Assembly: GCA_003550305.1 (NCBI GenBank) | Contig: QKYT01000286.1 | Span: forward strand, 64,785 to 128,784 | Direction: 5' to 3' | DNA length: 64,000 nt | From: Glomus cerebriforme | Lineage: Eukaryota; Glomeromycota; Glomeromycetes; Glomerales; Glomeraceae | The notes under the pieces: model-generated | What the model saw: only the letters and a program-made list of their open reading frames with translations | Databases searched by the model: none | Told to the model about the DNA's origin: nothing | Position numbers and translations under genes: made by a program | Shown here: positions 46,279 through 58,937 of the stretch, one piece after another | How the letters are laid out: every line of letters begins with the position of its first letter | Position numbering within the stretch: position 1 is the first letter of the stretch

Positions 46279-49200
46279 GTACACAAATTAGATTTAATAT
46301 AGTAAATCCCGTCATTCTTATTATTATAGGATATTAAATTTTATTTTGTACTGCTACAATATCAAATGTTTTTTGTTAATAAATACTAAATAAATTTTAT
46401 CTTCTTAGCCATTAAAAAAAATGTGGGCAAGAAATAAAAAGTTAATGTATCTGATCGCCTGCATAATACTAATAAATTTATTTTCTTATAATGACTTAAA
46501 AAAAGTTATTACCATTCTTTTAATTTATTACAGTTATGACTTTATTAAAGTTTAACAAGATTTTTGATACAATTATTATTTGATCGTTTATTTTATATAT
46601 TATCATTAAGTGGACTTCCGCGTGAAAGTTACTAATCTATTTCGGGGAAGTTTTTTCCTATCAGACATTTTCCAGCCTCTCTAGAACAAGAAGAGAAATA
46701 TTTTCAGGGTCCAACGGATTCTGATAATAGAAGTTGTGTGTTCTCATGACCAGGAAAAGCCGTAATAAAGTAAGGAGACATTTACTTTGGAAAACTGGAT
46801 TTCGGAAAATAAAAAGATCTACACGGATGTCCACTTAATATGAATTGGCCAAACTTCTTAAGGCATTATGAAATTGGCTAATAATTTAGATGTCTCACAT
46901 GACATTGTGATTATGTGAAGAAGTCATGTGCGCCTTCACGAAAATGTGATTGAGATCGAGATTAATCTCAATCATGTTTTTTTGCGAAGACGCCCTATGT
47001 CTATACAGTTTCTGAAAAATCATATGGAAAGCATGTTTATCATTTTAACATCTCATCTTAGCAATTTAGAGAAACATTTATTCAAATTTTTGTTCGAAAA
47101 ATAAATTTTTTTAAACATTTATTTGACATATATTGAAATATCGCCAAAAATTCTTAGTTTTTACATCTGAATAAATATTGAAAATAAATAAATTGTCAAC
47201 ATTTTTTATAGGATCATTATCTCCGGTTGCCAGGCTCACAGTGGTTTCGAAGTGCCTAGTCTTTTAAATATGATAATAATTTAGTGTAATGGCTAACTGA
47301 AATCAGTAATGTAGATTTTATTCTTTTTTTTTATCGTAACCACTGGTAAAATATCATGAATTATTTTCTCTACAAAATATTATCATAAAATTACTGTATG
47401 CAATAGAATCCCGAAATATGCATACAGAGGTCGGGTTCAACCAAAAAAAATTTAATATTAGCTGACGCATTTTTTCAGGGCCGGAATTACGTAATGTCAG
47501 TCAGTTATTAAAATAAGTAATTAAATTTCTGGCTGACATTATCAGAATTTATCCAAAAAAGGAAAGATTTACATGATTTTTTTGGTTCATTATACGCAAA
47601 CTCTGACCCTACCTTTTTATATATATTTCGGGTCCTTATGCAATCATCAACAAAAAATAGCCGTCTCAACGATTACGAAAATATTTTTGAAAGGAAATAA
47701 AATGAGGGGATAAGATCGTCAGAATTATGATTTTTAAACAAAATCCTGGCAGTATCCTGGCTAATTAAAAAAAAATCGTTGGGCATTCGGAATGATCAAC
47801 CAAAAAATCTTAATTAATTGGGCCAGCAGAGAAACATAATTATTAATCAACCTGCAAGTGCGTCACACACTTAGGTAAATAAAGTAAGATCAATCAGATA
47901 AATGAATAGGAAATTAAAAAGTTTAAACAAACTAGGCCAATTCAAGTTAATTAAAGGGATGTAAGTTACTGAATAGGATCGTAGGGGTCTTGTTTTATAG
48001 GTTAATATTTGGTATTTTTATAACCCTTCCTTTTTGAAGAAAGAATTGAATAGTAATCTATTTGGAAAATTTGTTCGTCGTTGTCTCTTTTTAGTCGATT
48101 AATTGGATACTTCCATTTAATGCAAATATATGTAATATTAAATAATTCAAAAATATAATATTTTAAATGAATTTATGGAATTCATTTGATAATTTCATAT
48201 TTCAAAACTTTTGTGACATTTTTACATAAATATGAACGATAATCAAAATTGCGTATCTGGTATGTATAAACCTATTAAATTCTTTCATTATGTATATAGC
48301 TTCATTAGAAAAAGTATGTATGTTACATAATATTCTAGATTTAATGCAAGGAAGAGTATATATTGTCTTCATAATTATTTTTTAAATTTTATTTTCCGAG
48401 AAAAGTCTAGAGCTGCTAAATATCGTCGATCGATTATGCATGTAATAAAGTACCGAATTTATATAAATTTTTTTAATGTAAATAAAGATAGATTATCTAT
48501 TTTATTGAGGTCTTCTCGTATATGTCCATAATAAACATAACCAATTAGAATCAAACAAAATGTTCGACTAAAAAGTAAAAAAATATTAATCGAATAATGA
48601 ATGCATGACTCGAAAAAAAAACAAATTTAATAGTAATAAAATAATAAAATTTACATAGTACCAATTACGATAATATTAATATTGATGTCAAAGATGATGG
48701 ATGTACCAAATAGAAAAATAAAAATTGAAAACAAAATAGAACTCCAAAAATGGTGTTCATTTTATAAGTTTAAAATTATTTTCATTCCCGATATTTCAAT
48801 ATTTTTTTTTGTCATTCCATTATTTCGGAAATGATCAAAAAAGAGTTCATTAGGAACGGAAAATATTGTTTAATAATAGGTTAAGTTATTAAGGCACACT
48901 TATTTATTTGTGATACTTAAAAAAAAAAATATTTTTGTAATTTGATCCTCAACTTTCCATTATTGCACTAAATATAGCTACGATTCGCCGATTTGCGGTT
49001 GATCGAATTTCATTTAACCAATAAAGGTACGAATATATAAATTTCGATACTTAATACTACAATGGATTGAATCGGATGAATTTATTATATTATTATTGAG
49101 ATATAATATATTCAAATATTTCAAAAAAATTCGTACCTTTTATTGATCATCCATCAATCCACGGATCGCACGAGCGAATTCCGTTTTGGCACAAAAATTC

Positions 49201-50702
49201 ATTATTTTAATATCGTCCGAGAAAATTTAACGTAATTAAAATGAAATATAATGAGCGAGTTGTAAATCACTGAAAGATTCTTAGGGAGTTATTTTTTTTT
49301 CGAAGCAAAAATTTAAATTTGGTTCAACAGTACATGCATAAACTTTTGCTTTTAACTGAGTTACAAACTTTATTCATGTAATTAATAATTTGAATTTTAA
49401 CTGGTATCTGAGGATCGCTAATAATTTTAAATTGGTGATTATTGCCCTATAAAGTAAGTATTATTTTTCATATATGTGTATATATGGTTTTTTTCTCACG
49501 ATCACATTGATCACACTAAATTGGTACTTAGGATCCCCAAAAAAGATCGCAGTGATATTATTTTGCAAAATAAGCTTAGATCATTTTAAATTTTCAAAAG
49601 ATCATTGGGAAACTAATGCAGGAGTATTCATAAATATTATGCTTAAATCGAATTTAACTCTTTAAGGTATCAAAGACTATACATATGCAACTTGGATTTT
49701 TGCCGGATGTTAAGAACGGATTTTATCGGTACTTCACAATTGGGATTTATTTCCTATATTTAATACATTTTCTCAAGATCTTGTGTAAAGTAAAAGTAAT
49801 TTTTTTTTATTAAATTATTTAAATGATTGTTTCTAAAGTGAAAAAGAATGCCGAATATAAATCGCGTTTTATATTTGTTCGCTAAAAGAAGTAATCTATT
49901 AACTAATTCAGGATTGTTAAATTTTGTATCGTATGTCGCACAACTGTTTTATTTGTTTACGGTCTTATGGAGTTTATGGTGTCATTTGTTTTTGACATTT
50001 CATATACGTCACCTTGCACATGATAATTTGTTAAACATCAATTTCCTTTGTTTTAGATACAATATATATCCATTTTTGAACTTTCATTAATGCTTATGAT
50101 TTCTTTCGTCAAATCAACGTAAGATATTAAATTACACAATTTTTCACGTTTTTTTAATTTACAAGGATTTTAAGGTAATGGTTAATAAACGGGGTTATTT
50201 TTTATTTTTTTGAAAAAAAATCTGCTTGTTGGTTGAATCCTTTCTATTGTTTTATTATTGCGAAGAAAAATAATTTTTTTAAAATTAAAATAATATTTTT
50301 ATTTATTTATGGAAATCACTCGAGAAAAATGAAAATCTTGATTTTTTTGGTATTACTATACGAAAATAATAATAATATCAATGAGTAAATAGAGTAAATA
50401 AAGATCAATAATCTCATCAATTATTCTTATTTCAATGAAAAAAAAAATAATATATCCCTTGCGTGTGTATATATATAAATAATATATTTATTTATATTTT
50501 TTATTCATTCTATCAAGATTTATTGGAAATTACACGTGAGAATCAATGAAAGAATTTATTTATAAAAAGAGTGTTTTTTTTTCGAATCCAAAATTTAACT
50601 ACGATTTTTTTCAGAAAAATAAAATTTCTTTCCAAATAAAATCGTTATTATTACAACTATAAATTAACATTTTTTTTCCACAATTTTTCTTCAAATTAAA
50701 AA
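46279..50702. other. Long intergenic region before the HMG-box gene
   Basis: No confident gene in 4.4 kb. A 64 bp imperfect hairpin at 46929-46992 has arms GCGCCTTCACG ... TGATTGAGAT and ATCTCAATCATG ... GCGAAGACGC. An inverted pair AATAAAGGTACGAAT against ATTCGTACCTTTTATT lies at 49020-49036 and 49128-49144. Open frames at 49474-49665 and 49848-50090 translate to hydrophobic, low-information peptides and are not called. Confidence 0.4.
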
Positions 50703-51722
50703 ATGGATAGTGCAACAAAGAAAAAATATTGTCATCATCTGATGTTTGAAACGGATCAAGAAACGGGTTCAAACAACAATGACTCTCATATCAATGGTAC
50801 CAATGGTTCTTCACGAAAAGCATCAGCCACTACTCGAGCATCTCTTAGAAACAAGACCACAACACAACGTAAATCTCGAACAAAAATCACCAAAAGAACT
50901 CCCCGTCCACCAAACGCATTTATTTTATATCGTCAAGCAAAACAAGCTGATGTTTTCGCTCAAAATGAAAAGTTATCAAACGCTGAGGTATCAAAAATCG
51001 TTTCTAAAATGTGGTGGAAAGAAAATGAAGAGGAAAGATTCCAATGGGAAAAACGCGCTGATATGATGAAAGTTAAACATATGCAAGATTACCCTGACTA
51101 TGTTTATAAACCAAAGAAACCTGGTACTAAAAAACGTTATAAACCAAGGAAAGCTAAATCTACGGCTTCATCAAATGAAACAAACACTGCTATTGATAAT
51201 GTTGTTTTTACTGTTGAAAATAATAACTCTAACCATTTAATGCCTGTAAATTTTGCTCCCCACTTTGAACACACGACTTCTGCATTTCCACCATCTCCTT
51301 ATTTGAATCACATGACGTTCCATCAACAACATCATTATGCTCAACATCCACAAGCTCCAACAGAAGTTTATGGTATTGCACCGCAATTCTTGTTACCTCT
51401 TTCCGGTGGTTATAATTCACATGGAAATTTCACTTCTCAACATTGTTATAATTCAAGAGAAGCACCCTATATTTCTCCCGTTTTTACAAATGATAACTTT
51501 GATTCATCCTTCAATGTTCAACCAGTCGATTACTTCGATAACTTTCCCTATTATATGAGTCAAAGTACATCCGCCACTTCTTCTCCGTATACCGATTATT
51601 CTTTCAACAATTTCGACACTACTTCAGTTGATCATCATGCTAATCATGATTCTACAGGTGGGGCGCAACTCTTCAACGAAGATATTAAAGCTTGTTTTGA
51701 CGAGAATCTTCATCTATTATGA
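50703..51722 (+). CDS. HMG-box (MATA_HMG-type) transcription factor, 339 aa
   Basis: This is a single-exon frame from ATG 50703. After a Ser/Thr/Lys-rich N-terminus, an HMG box covers residues 66-136: TPRPPNAFILYRQAK, then LSNAEVSKIVSKMWW and ERFQWEKRADMMKVKHMQDY. A basic PKKPGTKKRYKPRKAK tail follows. This PRPPNAFILYR start is characteristic of fungal MATA_HMG domains, which bind the DNA minor groove; the family is strongly expanded in Rhizophagus. The C-terminal 190 residues are His/Asn/Pro/Tyr-rich and probably disordered, possibly an activation region. There is no evidence that this copy is the mating-type gene. It is intact, and its codon usage is richer in C and G than the surroundings. 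Confidence 0.9.
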   Translation: MDSATKKKYCHHLMFETDQETGSNNNDSHINGTNGSSRKASATTRASLRNKTTTQRKSRTKITKRTPRPPNAFILYRQAKQADVFAQNEKLSNAEVSKIVSKMWWKENEEERFQWEKRADMMKVKHMQDYPDYVYKPKKPGTKKRYKPRKAKSTASSNETNTAIDNVVFTVENNNSNHLMPVNFAPHFEHTTSAFPPSPYLNHMTFHQQHHYAQHPQAPTEVYGIAPQFLLPLSGGYNSHGNFTSQHCYNSREAPYISPVFTNDNFDSSFNVQPVDYFDNFPYYMSQSTSATSSPYTDYSFNNFDTTSVDHHANHDSTGGAQLFNEDIKACFDENLHLL

Positions 51723-52350
51723 TAGCAATTTTAGTTTTAACATAAGCGTTGGTTATATATTTGTTTTAATAATTAGATATAATTTGTATTTTTCTAGCTT
51801 CAATTGACATTTTTCATTTATAATCGTTTACGAAATCTTATCTATAGAATCACGTTTTATTATATTTCAAGTTTTACATTTATTGCATTATAATGAAATA
51901 TTAATATTTATGAATATACAGCAGTTATTACACATTCAAACTATGGCACGAAATGATGGTTTTACCCATATAATGAATAATCAAGCGTTTGTTATTTCAT
52001 TTTATTAATGAATAGATATAAATTTTTTTTTTAGTTAGAATTGGACATTTTTTTTCATTCGAAATCTTATCTAAACTTAATACATTATAATGAAATAGTA
52101 TGAACATTTGCGAATATATATTTGTTTATATTTATTACGTATCCATTATAAAATGACTAGATATAGATTATTTTTTTTTTTTATTCTTTTATTCTAGCTA
52201 GAATTGAACATTATTTTCATTTATGATTATTTACGAAATCTTATCCATAGCGTCCAAAATTTGGTTGTATTTCTATTTTTACATTATAATTAAATATTGA
52301 TATTTGCAAATATACAGTTTCCTAAATTTATTACATATTCAATATTAAAA
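51723..52350. repeat. Three imperfect tandem copies in the HMG gene 3' flank
   Basis: Copies begin near 51772, 52013 and 52161. Each has, in order, an AGATATAA-type start, (C)TAG(C)TAGAATTG-ACATT, TTCATTTAT, ACGAAATCTTATC, a CATTATAATGAAATA core, TTGCGAATATA and an ACRTATYC end. They vary in length (about 240, 150 and 180 bp). No coding potential. Confidence 0.5.
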
Positions 52351-53264
52351 ATTTTTAAATTTTTTAGCCTAATTTATGCAGTTCGCATAGATCGTGCTTT
52401 ATCAATGCAAAATTTAAAATTTTTCTTAACAAAAAAATTTTAGTTTAAGATTATAACTAGATTTCCAAAGATTTTGATAACTGTCTCATTGTTAGGGATG
52501 TTAATGTTGAACAGGATTATAATAGAGAAATAGATAGAAGAAAAAAACTTTGTGGTTCTTTTTCTGAACATTTATGTATCTCTCCTACGACCAGTAAACC
52601 TTACACGGACTCGACGGACTGTTAAAGGAAGTTACATAACAAACCTTATAAGCAGGGAGTAGAAAGGGACTAAAAAGCCCTTAGAATTGTCATATCAAAA
52701 ATGGGCTTATCTGATATGGTCAAAATATTATTTATATACTTAAACTAGGAAACGGAAACCGTTAGGTGCATGATGCGATTTGATTGGCTTACGCCTGTGA
52801 CTGGATTTTTTTCATAGTGCATAGAATTAGTGTCCTTCGCTTCGCTCCGGACAATAATAATAAAAAAAATTGTAAAACTAATAATAGATCTTCGAATTTG
52901 AATAATATTTTTGATAAAATTATTAAAATTTGTAATATTGAAATTTATCAATCTATGTCGGTTTAATATCTCAATTCTTTAAGTGGAAAGTCAAATATTC
53001 ATCAATAATCAATCTAAACAGTTATCATGAATTATTTACTTGAATTATTATCTAAATTGTAAAGTTTTATTATGTTTTATTTATATGTGAATATTTTAAC
53101 ATTAATAAATAAATAATATATTTTTTCTATTAAACTAAATTATAAAAATTCATTCTATAATCGCATAACGAAATCAAGTCACGAAAAAGAAAATTTGCAT
53201 TTACCAAATACTAATTATCGCTTATTCAGTTAGTATATATCAAACTTTATTAGTTAATTTGATT
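52351..53264. other. AT-rich intergenic region
   Basis: No gene recognised. A GC patch GTCCTTCGC ... CTCCGGAC at about 52831-52851 can form a short stem. Two overlapping short frames near 52745-52966 are not coding-like. Confidence 0.4.
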
Positions 53265-53650
53265 ATTTATAAAATTATTAATTACTTGAATATTTATATT
53301 ATCACAATGTTCAAAATAATCATCAGAATTTTTTGGTTCAGGAAGATTCTTAAAATCAAGTAATCTGCTTGAGTACATAGCTTTAGGGTGTATTTTATAT
53401 TTCACAGGTAAATATTATTAGCTAATGAACTATCATTAATTTCTTCAATTTGTTTAATTAATTCTGTTTTAATTGATTATTTTTGATCCTTTATATTCCT
53501 TATATGTTTATTAAGATTCAATGACCGTTCACAAATAATTCCTAAAAGCTCTTTTACACTTAAAAGATATTTAGATACAAATGCATTAAATCGACCAAGT
53601 TCATGCAAAATTAGTTGAGGTACTGCATTATTAAATCTGGTCCTTAATAA
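53265..53650 (-). pseudogene. Kinase C-terminal tail remnant
   Basis: The minus strand near 53410-53290 reads YKIHPKAMYSSRLLDF followed by KNLPEPKNSDDYFEHC. HPxAxYxSRLL is the hallmark tail of the local kinase family (AIYTSRLLS at 26.8 kb, QAYYTSRLLT at 60.9 kb). Upstream of it are short coding-like pieces (IKTELIKQIEEINDSS, FNNAVPQLILHELGRF) broken by stops and frameshifts. No kinase domain remains. Confidence 0.45.
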
Positions 53651-55143
53651 TTCTCAAATTCGAGTAAATAATTCTTAAAAATTATCTTTTTTCCTCCAAT
53701 CCAATGAAAATTTAGACAGTAAATAATTACTAATTAATAATTACAATATTTACTTTAGTTGAATAAAATGCCATAAATTTTTAAAGACTACTATAAAGAG
53801 TCTGATAAAAAATGGATCGATCAGGATAAACTAAAACAGGAAGATGATGAAGGATAGGAACCAATTGCATACAATATTTTTATACTTCCGAGCTTGATTG
53901 ATCCATAGTACAAATAATAATTATTACTTTTTAATTAATTTGTCATTATTCCAGTAAATTTTGTTGCTGGACGCCTATAACTGTATAAAGGTTCATATGA
54001 TTGACAAAGTTCGGCGTAATGTTATAAAACATTTATGGTAAGAATATAATTTATATCTGCATCATTGTCAGTCAAGTTAGGATAGTTATTCGGAAATCAA
54101 AGAAGTGATCAATTTCCTCATGTATTTGTAAAAAAAAATTACGTTAAATAGAATATATACAGCAACATAACCTATATTGGTTGATAATGAAGGTAATTAT
54201 AATATAGTATATTAGATATTTCTTTTAAAATTCTTAAAAGAAAATATATTATGGTTATTTTGTAATTATTATGCCACACAAATATGAAAACTTTTATAAT
54301 TATCGATTTTTGGTCTTATTTAGAAAGAATAAGATATAATGATTTGCAAACAAATTTATTTTAGTAGTTTTTATTGCTGGTATTTTTAATCCATGACATC
54401 ACATGCATTACTCTCCGAAATACTGTAACCTTGAATAACAATTTATTTTAAAATTTATTTTTTGTTAACTCTGGCCAAATGCTTAGTGCCTGCCAGAATT
54501 AGTTTGATCCACAACGAAATACAAGTATACAACAATGTTTAATCACAAGATCATTTCTTTATAAATTGCGAAAGAAAAGATTTTAAAAAAATATCGAACC
54601 ATTCTTTAATTGTATGTTATTGAGTGGGGCATTAAAATATCGGTCTTCGACCGATGTATATATAGCGTCTTCAACAACATTATTTTCTGTGATATTACAT
54701 CATCAAAAAAATGTCATTATTAAGCAATTTAATTTTTTAATTAAATGTTTTGTGCATCTTTTATAAAATTAGAATTATAATCTCTTTTCAAATTATGCCA
54801 AAAAAATTTTCGTCATTATTTAAAAAGTATTAAACAATTTATATTTCTGTTATAGTATAATGACAAATTTTACTATAGTTAAAAACCTACTAGCAAAAAT
54901 TAAACAATATTAATTTTTAAATTAATTGTTACAAATTTTTTAATATCCTTACATGTTGTGTAAGTTGTACGATTGCAGATTGCAGGAAACCATATTCCAT
55001 TTATCACTGTTTAAAATGATCGACATTATAATCTGCCTTAAAAATTTTCATTTTCACGTGGGAGAAATTTTTTGGCTTATAAATTTTACGGTGATGATAC
55101 TGAGTTAAATATCATTCTTACCATTATACTTTTTTTGATAAAC
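53651..55143. other. Intergenic before the HSPA12-like gene
   Basis: No gene recognised. A CTGGCC / CCAGAATTA word pair near 54472-54510 resembles the repeats at 23 and 31.8 kb. The final 150 bp would contain the promoter of the gene starting at 55144. Confidence 0.4.
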
Positions 55144-58100
55144 ATGTATTGGGAAGATTATCGTTGTGTTGTTGGCATCGGTAAATAATGTATTCATTTA
55201 CATCCATTTAATGTTTGCGTCGTTGTTTATAGATACTAAAAAAAAATTTCATTATTTAGATTTTGGAATCACTAATTCGGTATGTTTTAAAATTTTACTA
55301 TAATTCAATACAAAGTATTAATATCAATATTCTATTTTCTTAAATTTATGGTAACTTTTTAAGGGTTTTGCATATGTACACCCAGCTAATAAAGAGTATA
55401 TTTCTTATGGAGAATTGCAAGGATTTGAAATTAAAGTTCCGACAGCATTATTATATGATAATGAATTTAAGAATGTACAATCATGGGGATTTCGAGCATT
55501 AAAGCAGCATAGGGGATGCAAATTAACAAAAAAAGTTTATAATAAACCCGTTGAATTATTTTTATCACATTTAGGAAAAATGCCAATTAATCCTTTACCA
55601 ACAGGACTTGACTATAAAAAAGCAATTACCGACTATCTTCACGAATTCAGTTACTGTGTAAAACAACATATATGGAGATATGTTGATTTTCTTACTCAAG
55701 TTTTAATTGTTTTAACGGTAAGGGAAATTTGATTTTATAAATATGTTGTAAAGTTTGTGAAATTTTGGCTAAAATAAATTAACTTTTAAAAAATATAAGG
55801 TTCCTGTTGAATTTGATGATGATGCAATTGCAATTTTGAGAGATTGCGTTTTTAAAGCAGGATTATTGAAGGATAAATATAGTCAAAATTTGCAATTTAT
55901 AACAGAATGTATGTACATGTAGTACTATTTATTAGCATATTTATCTATGACCATGTATTATGACTTAAAAAATTAATTTTTTAAACAGCTTCAGCTACTG
56001 CAATTTATTGTATGAAATTCTTAATAAAGGAGCATTGTTTATCAGTTGGTGGTGAGTTGTAACAAATGCCAGTAATTAATTTCAAAATTATTTCATTTAA
56101 TTATTTTTTTTTTTTAAAAAATAAATTTGAATTTTGCCAGCAAAATTTATGGTGATTGATTGCAGTGATTATAAAGTAGATTTAACAATAAGACAACTTT
56201 TGGAAGGTGAAATACTAAGTGAATGTACAAAAAGAAGTGAATGTTATTGCGGTTGGAATTTCGTAGATCAAGAACTTCTTAAATTTATAGAACGTAAAGT
56301 TGGCTCTTCTGCAATCAGTCATGTCAGAGAAAATCATTATCATCAATTTCAAGAAATTTTTAAAAGGTTTAAAATGAAATTTACTGGAGTTCAGTCAGAA
56401 TTTGAATCTTTCGAGCTTGAATTAGATGGTAATATATTAAATTATTTTAAAAAGTAAAATATAGTAAATATCCATTTTTTAAATGATAAATGTTATTCAT
56501 TTTATAAAACTTTTTTTAGATCTTTGTCCTAGTTTGATGAAATATTGTAATGGTGAATATCTTGATAATATGCAAAAAGATGATTGGATTATCATGCTAG
56601 AATTTGAAGATGTTAAAAAAATGTTTGAACCTGTTATAGAAGAGATTATTCAACTAATTGGTCTTCAATTGCGTTTGAGTAACAATAATTGTTCTGCATT
56701 ATTATTGTGTGGCGAATTTAGTGAATCAAAATACTTACAATTAAGAATTAAAGAAGAATTTAATGAAAGAGTACCAATTATTGATATAACACCTTCACCC
56801 ATCACCGCTACAATGGAAGGAGGTAAGAATGTAAAAGAATATTTATTTATTTATTTATTTATTTTGATGATAAGTTAATATATATGAACATTTTATTCTA
56901 AATTAGCTGTTCATTATGGCTTAAAATTGATTGATGATAAATTTTTTAATAAAGAAAGATTAGATACCAAGAATTATTATTTACATCAAAAAATCACCAA
57001 TTTAAATAATCAATTATATGAATCATTAAGCATAAAGTTTGAAGAAGAAAAGAAAATATTTCAAGATGAAATTCAAGAATCTAAATCATCATACAATAAT
57101 TTACAAGAAAAATATGAAGCCCTATTAAAGAAAAACGACGAAGATATGAAGTATACAGATGATATCAAAAAAGATTATTCAAATTGCATTCAAGAATTAG
57201 AAAATAAAATTAATGATATTAATCAGCGATATCATAGTAAAATTAATTTACAAGAGCAAAGAATTAATCAATTACAACAATCTTTAGAATCAAAAGAAAA
57301 TCAATTTCAAAATGAAATTCAAGAATCTAACAATAATCTTGATCAATTTAAATTATTGTATAATAATTTACAAGAAAAATATGAAGATCTAACAAACAAA
57401 AATAATGAAGAAGTGAATCGACATCAAATAATTGTTGAAAAGTTAAAAAATGATATCAAAGAAATTGAACAGCAACATTTGAAGAAAGTTCAACAATTAG
57501 AAAATCAAATAAGTGATATTAATCAGCAAAATCAAAATGGAATCAATTTGCAAAAGCAAAAAATTGATCAATTACAACAGTCTTTAGAATTGAAAGAAAA
57601 TCGAATACATAATTTAGAGAAAGAAAAAGAAGAATTAGATGATGAAAATGATAATTTATATAATTTATATCAAAGAAATATCACATTAGTAAATCAATTA
57701 GAAAATCAAACTTATCAAAGTACTTTGTTAGAGGATGGATCATCAAATTATCAATTAGAAAGTGCTGTGAATTTAAATAATTCTATTCTAGAATTAAGTG
57801 ATAATTTAGAAAAATATATAACAGATTTAAAACAAGATGTCATTGTTAATATGGAAGAAGTTAAAAAGCTTTTACTACTTTATAAATGTCCAACTAAAAT
57901 TACAAATCAAAAAGGAGATCGGTTACTTATCCAAGCAGTTTTACAACGTCACATTATGGAAACAATATTCTCATATGCAACAAAATATTTTCAAAGTACA
58001 GGACAACATTATCATCTTGAATCAGATATTATTAATAAAGCACATTCATTATCTACCTTATTAACTAACGCCTCTAAACATCGTACTGGAAATGATGAAG

Positions 58101-58561
58101 TAACAAATATAGCTTTAACGAAATTGCGTCAACAAATCTATTTGATTCTTAACAATCATGGATTTACAGATATATTTGAAGATAATGCTATATATGAACA
58201 TCCTTTCATTGCTTATCATAAGAAGCAATTAAATAAAATTACGAATGAACTTCGTATTATTAAAGATGATAATGAAAAGATTGCTTCTGAAAATTTGGCA
58301 GCAAATATCATTCGTAAAGTTGTAAAAATATTTTGGTTTAGTTTGAAAATTCAAGAACCTATTGTGCAGTATGTTTGGATACCATATAATGCTAAAATGG
58401 ATAAAACATTTATGGAAGGAACTAATTTTGATGATTCTGATGATATTGAAAATTTGTATGTTGATTTATGTTATTTTCCTCTAACTGGAAAAGATCTTAC
58501 ATCAAATAATCGAAAAATTTATACTCCTGCGAAAGTCTTTATTCGAAAAGATCAATATTAA
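55144..58561 (+). CDS. HSPA12-like Hsp70/actin-fold protein fused to coiled coil and a Glomeromycota C-terminal domain (8 exons, about 942 aa)
   Basis: Exons 55144-55180, 55260-55279, 55364-55717, 55800-55908, 55989-56051, 56141-56428, 56520-56822 and 56907-58561 keep frame throughout. The second is a 20-base micro-exon. Residues 1-400 resemble HSPA12-type Hsp70 relatives: VVGIDFGITNSGFAYVH at the phosphate-1 site, AIYCMKFL, and FVDQELLKFIERKVGSSAI. The phosphate-2 site reads DCSDYKVD, where family members have DCGGGTVD, and the adenosine site reads LLCGEFSESKYL, where they have a GGFSES form, so ATP binding is doubtful. Residues about 415-650 are Gln/Glu/Lys coiled coil with internal repeats. 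The last 280 residues (GDRLLIQAVLQRH, HLESDIINKA, EHPFIAYHKKQLN, QYVWIPYNAKMDKTFMEG) look like a domain recurring in Rhizophagus proteins, function unknown. It is intact. Confidence 0.85.
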
Positions 58562-58937
58562 ATTCAAAATAATTGTAAATTATGAATTTTGTTTAGTGAT
58601 TTCATTGATTCATTTAATTTTCCTTTGATATATTTTTTTTGAAAATTAGGCCAATTATTTGTATGAATAATTTATATAACTATTTGTAAACTTTTTTATC
58701 ATTAAATAAAATAAAAAATAATAAATTACTTGTGATTTTAATTGTAATATGGAAAAATATTTGCATCCTAAGAAATCTCAAAATTTAAAAAAATATATTC
58801 TTAATATCAATTAGTGCTAAAATCTTTTTGACATGGGCACTCATAAAAAATTTTTGATTTTTTTTTATTAGCATTGATACTTAGAACTCCAATAATAAAT
58901 TTAACTCATAAATTATAGAGTTATCTTTGGTTTTATG
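58562..58937. terminator. 3' flank of the HSPA12-like gene
   Basis: AT-rich sequence with AATAAAATAAAAAATAATAA near 58710, which could act as a poly(A) signal region. Nothing else was seen. Confidence 0.25.

Noticed and set aside
47215..47270. GC-richer stretch with GGTTGCC and GGTTTCGAAGTGCC, considered as a tRNA or B-box
   Set aside because: It does not fold into a cloverleaf and lacks an A box at the right spacing.
49848..50090. 80-codon hydrophobic frame before the HMG gene
   Set aside because: Phe/Leu/Tyr-rich composition is typical of chance frames in AT-rich DNA; no conserved pattern.
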